Part shown: positions 58,409 to 64,000 of the stretch, in pieces
Numbering within the stretch: the stretch's first letter is position 1
Layout: the number at the start of each line of letters is the position of its first letter
Assembly: GCF_028502605.1 (NCBI RefSeq)
Contig: NC_079237.1
Coordinates: 2,108,001 to 2,172,000, forward strand
Origin: Trichoderma breve
Taxonomy: Eukaryota > Ascomycota > Sordariomycetes > Hypocreales > Hypocreaceae
Length of the DNA stretch: 64,000 nucleotides
Direction of reading: 5' to 3'
Position numbers and translations under genes: made by a program
Notes under the pieces: model-generated
What the model was told of the DNA's origin: nothing
Seen by the model: only the letters and a program-made list of their open reading frames with translations
The model's database searches: none

Positions 58409-60933
58409 ATGTCGTCCTCTGCAGCCGAGGAGATTGACGCACTCATCCAAGATGTGGCTGCAGGTGAGTGGTCAAATCCCCCCGCCCTTGAATGTGACGC
58501 CGACTTACTCGCCGTTTGGTAGCTTCCAAGATACCAACCAAATCAAGGGGCGCAAACATCAAGCCCACAGTTGCAAGCCTAACCTCTCTGGTTTATGAGA
58601 ACGGCCTACTGCCAAACGCGCTTGAAGAGCTTGTTGGCCTGTTGGTTACGCCCAGTCATCTCGATCAGGCGAGTTTAGCTGCTATAGCCAGGAATCTGTA
58701 TCCTGTTGCCAGAGTATCCCGGCAGGTTACAATTCGTGTCATTGGTGCCCTTGGACATGGAAATCTTAAGCCCTCGCTCAATCTTCAAGTAGCTCTTCTG
58801 AAATGGCTCATCATGATCCACCACGTATTAGAAACGCCGGCTGTGCTTGCCCAAGCTTATGGCGTTCTCTTCAATTTGCTTGACACAGCGGCGATTAGAC
58901 CAAACGTTTGTCATCTACTGGCACTGATTACGCGAAGAAAACATGTCAAACCGTTTAGGATCCAAGCTCTGTGAGTATCCCATCCGCATATGAGCGGACT
59001 TCTTCTCACAGCCAGTAACAGTAGCTGACCAAATCTGCAGGTTGAATTTGTCACGGCAGACAGCCAATGATCCCTATTTGATCGGTCTACTGAGAGTCTT
59101 CAAAGATTACTATCCTGAGATCATCTTAGGGGAGTTGGTTCGTGGCAAGGCTTCGGCTTTTAAAGTGAGAAAGATCTTATGAACATAGGCCAAAGGCAAT
59201 ATAGACTGACGTGACACCAGCACCCAGATATATCATGGAAAGAAAGGCTCCAAGAAATACAAGATGCCTATGCCCTGCAAGCGGAGAAGAATTCCCGTGG
59301 AGCTCTTGATGGGTTCCAAGTCAATCGCGCTACCGGCCGTGCCCAAGGAAGAAGAGTTGTGCCGGTTGTGCACACTTCTCACGTAAATGAGGTAATTTGC
59401 TGCATTCTCAGAAGCCTATTCGTACGCTAATGTTGTATCAGAACGCAGTTACGCTGGAAGAAATCGAAAATGTCACTGGCTTTGTCCAAAACATGGACAG
59501 AATAGAGTTGCCAAATCAGCTTGTAGCTGTACTTGCTGATCCTTTACTGCAAAAGCTATTGCTCTTACGTCCGAATGCCGAAGCTTATCAGCGGGTAGCG
59601 AACTGGCTGAGCTCAGTTTTGCAGAACGTCATTGACGGTGATGCCGATGAAGCCACGCTGTGGGAAGTTTTGGATGTCGTAAAGGAGTTTGTTGTGCAGA
59701 GTAAAGTGAGTCAAAATCCTGCAGCAACTTTTTGATGTATGCCCTAGGATCTAATACAAATTCATGATACAGTCTGTACCCCCTGTTCTCCTGAATTTCT
59801 TCGCCCGTTTCTTCCAACAGTGGAATGGGTCCGGCCAGCGTAGCTATATTTTGCAGATACTTGCGTATGCTCCTTTATTGGAGTTTCAAGGTATACATTT
59901 GTTCTCCTATTGGCACAAAAGTTTCTGCGCATCAAACTAACGGTAGCATTCAGATTTCTATGAGCACATCCTACAGCCATTAGAATTGGCTGTCTTGGAC
60001 AATACCCCTGGTTCACAGGTCGATATATTGACTTTGTATACCGACATACTTCGCCACTGGATTGCTATATTACAGTCTAATGATCCAATTCCGGCCCACG
60101 CCAATACGAGCCTGACGGCACTGATTCGCCATACTGGACAACTCAGCCTTACTCTTCTACAAACGTCACCTACAGAGTCGGTAAATGCTGCCATTGTCGA
60201 ATTTTACGAGCAAGCAATTCACCTGGTCAACGACGATAGGCTAAAGTACTATATACGGATTGAACTGCCACCATCTGAGCTCATATACAGTTTCTTGTTC
60301 AGTGGCTCTGTGACGACAATATCCCGCTTATGCGATATCTTGGCGTGCTACAAAAAAGGTTTTGAAATGGCTATGTCAACCAAGGCAAGGAATGACGGCT
60401 CCAACCGAATCGATGCTCTCTCGTACGATCGAGCCTATGTCAATCTGTACAACGGCTATCTCATGGACATTTGTAACTGTTTCTGGCGAAGTCGAGCCTT
60501 TAGCGATGCGGATACCAATTCCCACGGCTGTATGATTCCGCGGCCGGCAGTTTCCAAGCTCACATCATACGTATCCTCGGTGGACAAGACCTTTACCCTC
60601 CCTTCATTGTTTTCCTTGTCGTACTCACCGGTGCTCTGTCTTCAGAGTATTCACTCAGTACGGGACCTGGAGGATGCAGCCATTGCAAACGATAGCACCA
60701 TTCGGACAAGACATGCTGGACCTGTAACACAGGCTAGTCTTTCGAAGCTAGCGACGTCAGGAGGCATACAGCTTTCATGGCAAGAATACCGCATTGAAGT
60801 TCTAAGATCACTTGCTGAAAAGAACCTTGGAGGCATTGCTGAGCTCCTGAAGAACACAATGACAGTCTTGAAGAAGTCAATGGATGCAACGCCGCGAGCA
60901 CGAGCCAAGATGTTGAGCCAAGATTTCAGCTAA
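58409..60933 (+). CDS. mis6: Inner kinetochore protein Mis6/CENP-I
   Basis: Component of the constitutive centromere-associated network (Mis6 in fission yeast, Ctf3 in budding yeast), needed for loading of the centromeric histone and for chromosome segregation. Seven exons fit in frame: 58409-58463, 58523-58970, 59041-59164, 59221-59391, 59442-59705, 59773-59890 and 59954-60933, giving 719 residues. Typical family words are YENGLLPNALEELVGLL, LKWLIMIHHVLE, AYGVLFNLLDTAAIRPNVCHLL, LITRRKHVKPFRIQALLNL, DPYLIGLLRVFKDYYPEII and QWNGSGQRSYILQILAY. It is an all-helical repeat protein with no catalytic motif. The chosen start, MSSSAAEEIDALIQDV, gives the usual acidic helix; an upstream ATG at 58398 is out of frame. 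Six small introns (49-70 bases) all meet splice rules. Confidence 0.9.
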
Positions 60934-61341
60934 GCTACACGCGCAAGGGCGAAAAAAATTTGTATTGCAACTTCTAATGGCGACTCTACCGAGTCCAGTT
61001 GAAGCGGACCAGCTGCCTATATCCCATCGGTTGAAATTCAGGGTATCATGAAAAAAGAGAAGTAGAAAGAAAAGACATGTGCCACGTTTCCATCAGGTAT
61101 ACCATCCAAGAGTTGAAAACAGAATGAAACCGAAATCCGTCTGTGAAGGCAGAGTTGAGGCCTGCTCCTCCACCGAAAAACCAACGCCATGCACCGTTGA
61201 ATGCTGTGCTCACCGATCGTTCATAATGCAAAAAGAAAGCTCGTCTTGTACGCCGGCCAATAGGCCGTTGAGAGCATTATTGCCAAAGAAACCTCCCCAA
61301 TAGCCTCCGCCTCGGCCCGAAAGGGAGAAGAGAGTTACTTT
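60934..61341. other. Intergenic region between convergent genes
   Basis: Shared 3' flank of the Mis6/CENP-I gene (+) and the Caf16-type gene (-). No gene or repeat is seen. Confidence 0.4.
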
Positions 61342-62202
61342 TTAGTTTTCTCTTTGTTTCGACTCGTCACCATATCCGCCAATCTTGATGCCGCCAAAGC
61401 CATAGGTCTTGCCTTCAGGGCCAATGTTTGCCTGGCTTCTTGGGCCTCTCTGTTTAAGATCATCCCTCAGCCAACCCATGACCAACTCTCCGAGGCGACT
61501 GTTGCCGGTAGGACCAACAGTTGAATCGAGAGATTGCAGCATATTGTCAGCAGTGTCCCACTCCTTGACGGTACCGACGTGCATGTGGACAAGATGGGTG
61601 GGCCAACCAGCCAAGTTGTCCAAGATGTGCGTAGCATAGACAATGGTGCACTCGCGGGTTTCCGTCTCGCGCTTCAGCCAGGAAAGGAACGAATAGCGGC
61701 TCAAGACGTCAAGGTCAACGGTGATCTCATCAAGGAAGAGAACCGTCCAGGGACGCAGGAGACCCATGGCCAGCTGGACTCTGCGGCGTTCACCATCAGA
61801 CACAGCATGCATACGCCAGTTAATGTCGATGTCAAGCATCTCAACCAGCTCGTCGCGGCGCTCAGGGTAAGCATCGCCACCGACAGATCGGAGCAACTCC
61901 ATGACGCCAATGTCGTTGCGCACGATGGGGTTCAGCACCCACTCGAGACCAAGGTAGGTGACGCCCTCAAGACCCTCCTTGAAGGGGTCGACGCCGCAGA
62001 TGGAGATGGCATCTCCGGGAGCCAGACGCTTTCCAGCCAGCAGACGGAGGAGAGTTGTCTTGCCCGCACCGTTGGCACCAATCAGGAGGGTGCGTGAGCG
62101 CGGAGGTAGATCGAGGGTGATGTTCCTCACGCCGGTTGAGAAGTCCGGGAACGTGTAGGAGAGGTTGTTCACCAGGATCCGAGGAGGCTGCTGATTCGAC
62201 AT
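61342..62202 (-). CDS. caf16: Caf16-type soluble ABC ATPase
   Basis: A single-exon gene of 286 residues encoding one ABC nucleotide-binding domain and no membrane part. Yeast Caf16 is associated with the CCR4-NOT complex and transcription; orthologues in plants and fungi are soluble ATPases of uncertain role. Motifs are Walker A GANGAGKTT (about 42-50), a Q-loop-equivalent region around YLGLEWVLNPIVRND, the signature VSDGERRRVQLAMGLL (about 134-149; SDGER replaces the usual SGGQ), Walker B VLFLDEITVDLD (about 154-165) and the H-loop His in IVYATHILDNL. The altered signature and the LDEITVDLD wording are characteristic of this subfamily. The last 50 residues are Gly/Lys-rich (GKTYGFGGIKIGGYGDESKQ). 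It is divergent from the polymerase delta subunit gene. Confidence 0.93.
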   Translation of the reverse strand: MSNQQPPRILVNNLSYTFPDFSTGVRNITLDLPPRSRTLLIGANGAGKTTLLRLLAGKRLAPGDAISICGVDPFKEGLEGVTYLGLEWVLNPIVRNDIGVMELLRSVGGDAYPERRDELVEMLDIDINWRMHAVSDGERRRVQLAMGLLRPWTVLFLDEITVDLDVLSRYSFLSWLKRETETRECTIVYATHILDNLAGWPTHLVHMHVGTVKEWDTADNMLQSLDSTVGPTGNSRLGELVMGWLRDDLKQRGPRSQANIGPEGKTYGFGGIKIGGYGDESKQREN

Positions 62203-63014
62203 GTTGGCGGATATGGGGAGAGTGAATGTGAGGGTGAATGGAGAGAAAGATGGTGTTAATGGAGATGAAGAGTAGTGACATCAACAAAACAAGTGCGCAT
62301 GCCACTTCATATACTCCGTTGCCTGAGACATTGAGAATCGGCGAGATTCCTGGGGTCTAGGGCTTTTGCGGCGCCTTGGCCCCGCCGGCGAGGTTTTCTA
62401 GCGCCAGCAATCGCCCGTTATTTCTTGGCCGGCTTCCCATCATTGGGTGACTGTGTAGTTTCCATGACCTTTGGACCGTTGTGTGGGGGTTGCGGATTTT
62501 ACTGGAAATGGAGGGGAATTCGAGGTTGCAGGGCTCGGAGTCCGGAGCACGCCGCTGGAAGAGGCAGTAGTGGAAATAAAAACTTACATTTACAGTAGGG
62601 GTCCTACCTGTAAGCCCAAGTCTCGGAGTATAATGGGCCACTTAAACGGCCAAAGCCGCACAAGTACATGCGTGTAGTGCTTAGCCCACTTTGGCCGAGA
62701 TTCTAGTGCAACTGAACCGAGAGGATACGGGACAGGTACTTGTGGCACTTTAACTGCCGCTGCGCGTGTCGAACGCGGGGCACAAGGAAAAGAAATCTTG
62801 TCTAAGAGCCAGGCGCGTCAAGCTTGCACCGCTAACGGAGAGCTACCTTGATAACCGTGAATCCAATTAATCAATCATCATTCAGCTTGGTTCATGATCC
62901 CTTCTGCCGTCAGACACAGCAACAAGGCGCAGTTCAGCATCATCCACCGAGAGCATCGCCATTGAGGCTGCAACACTTGACCACAGCATAGCAGCATAGC
63001 TGACAGCCGCCATC
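62203..63014. promoter_or_regulatory. Divergent promoter region of caf16 and the polymerase delta subunit
   Basis: 812 bases between two start codons on opposite strands. No TATA box stands out, as is common for housekeeping genes. No other gene is supported. Confidence 0.45.
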
Positions 63015-64000
63015 ATGGTCAAGCTCGAGGACGTCTCCAGCCTCCTCCAGGCGCCTGCGTATGGCCTCTCCTCCCTTCTCAAGGCCTCTTGTTGGTTACA
63101 ATTCTAACACTGGTAAAGGCCCTCGCAGAAAGTGCCCATCCGAACCGATTCGACCTACAAACCGCTTCACTCCTTCGCCCTAGACAAACAGCGGTCATAC
63201 AAGCAACAGTATGGCGACATGTACTTTTTGCGGCTGGCCAAGATCAAGCCCGCAGTGGAAGAGGTGGCTTCCAAGGCGTGGGATGGCACCGAGATTGGGG
63301 GGGAGCTTGCCAAGAGGGTTGATCGAGTGCTCGATGTGCGGCAAGGCGAGCTGTGCTGGGTTGCGGGCACCGTCTACATGGACATGCGGCTGAAGCCCAA
63401 TATTCTCGAGGACGTATCCAAAGATGTGAGCCACCTACAGCTGTTTATCTGCGCTTTGATCTGTCCATACTTGTGGTACATGGTGATGCTAACTACTATT
63501 GCTTCTTCTGCTGGTAGCGTTGGCTGTCTGCTCCCATCTCCTCGCAAAAGTACTACTCCGACGATGGCTCCGATCAGATCATGCTCGAAGACGACTCGGG
63601 CCGCGTTCGCTTGGTGGGAGAGTTGCTCAATTCCATCCCTCTCGTCACCGGGTGCATTATTGCCGTCATGGGCACCGAGAACACAAACGGTGAATTCGAG
63701 GTCATCGATCTCAAGGTGCCCGATCTGGCTCCGCAGCCAGAGCGCTGGGCCCTCTCCAAAACGCCCTCCGCGAGCGGCAAATCAAAGAGCGAGGATACAG
63801 ACATGACGGACAGCCCCTCACCAAACGGCGGCAAGAAAGTTGCCATAGTGTCTGGGCTGTCCTTTTCCGGCACCGACGCCTCGTACGATCTCGAGCTCAA
63901 TCTCCTGCTAGAATACCTGCTTGGAGAAGCCCTCGGCCCAGATGAACAGACTAGCATTTCGCAAATCAGCAGACTCATCATCGCTGGTGACTCCATCTCA
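63015..64000 (+). CDS. pol31: DNA polymerase delta small subunit (Pol31/POLD2), 5' part
   Basis: Non-catalytic B subunit that holds the polymerase delta complex together and links Pol3 to the third subunit. The window contains exons 63015-63058, 63119-63425 and 63518 to beyond 64000, in frame. They encode about 278 residues of a protein usually near 450-500. Seen are VPIRTDSTYKPLHSFALDK, then QQYGDMYFLRLAKIKP, the OB-fold region with GELCWVAGTVYMDM, KYYSDDGSDQIMLEDDSGRV and LVTGCIIAVMGTEN, and the start of the inactive phosphoesterase domain KKVAIVSGLSFSG. The first intron is 60 bases (donor GTATGG, branch CTAAC, acceptor AAAG); the nearby CGCAG acceptor is rejected because it breaks the frame. 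The gene runs off the right edge. Confidence 0.93.

Overview
The window is nuclear DNA of a filamentous ascomycete, most likely a hypocrealean Sordariomycete and plausibly Trichoderma. The evidence is short introns (about 50-110 bp) with GTRAGT-type donors, CTAAC-like branch sites and YAG acceptors, typical Pezizomycotina proteins (C6 zinc regulators, APC and MFS permeases, Cse1, Vps1, a tuberin-type RalGAP, a CENP-I/Mis6 protein), and GC-rich codons. The genus is an inference from overall style, not from a marker gene. Exon limits were worked out by hand from splice consensus and reading-frame continuity.

Layout. 0.8-2.4 kb: NADP-glutamate dehydrogenase (+). 2.74-3.12 kb: a 384-bp non-autonomous terminal-inverted-repeat element. 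3.3-5.5 kb: APC-family permease (-). 6.6-7.6 kb: unknown protein (-). 8.8-10.3 and 10.4-11.9 kb: two tail-to-tail regulators of the fungal transcription-factor-domain type, both lacking a zinc cluster. 13.0-14.9 kb: MFS sugar transporter (+). 15.13-19.76 kb: a decayed mobile-element-like block with two diverged broken copies of an SF1 (UPF1-like) helicase gene carrying C-terminal CCHC zinc knuckles, plus AT-rich minisatellites, bounded by the same 14-bp terminal inverted repeats as the 384-bp element. 20.1-22.1 kb: intact Zn2Cys6 regulator (+). 22.4-23.8 kb: CoA-transferase family III / alpha-methylacyl-CoA racemase (+). 24.4-26.9 kb: dynamin-like GTPase Vps1 (-). 29.6-32.1 kb: Gid7/WDR26-type LisH-CTLH-WD40 protein (+). 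32.1-39.8 kb: a long stretch without a recognisable gene. 39.8-41.8 kb: serine-rich unknown protein (+). 42.8-46.2 kb: importin-alpha exporter Cse1 (-). 47.9-52.6 kb: tuberin-like RalGAP (+). 53.4-55.2 kb: a protein with a GH3-like non-catalytic domain joined to GNAT domains (-). 55.2-58.4 kb: second long gene-poor stretch. 58.4-60.9 kb: kinetochore protein Mis6/CENP-I (+). 61.3-62.2 kb: Caf16-type ABC ATPase (-). 63.0 kb to the end: 5' part of the DNA polymerase delta small subunit (+).

Most genes are independent housekeeping or transport genes. They do not form one pathway, and I see no biosynthetic gene cluster. The part that ordinary gene families do not explain is the terminal-repeat family at 2.7-3.1 and 15.1-19.8 kb. 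Shared termini and a perfect flanking duplication around the small element indicate a DNA transposon-like family. Its only coding content visible here is a zinc-knuckle SF1 helicase, not a recognised transposase.
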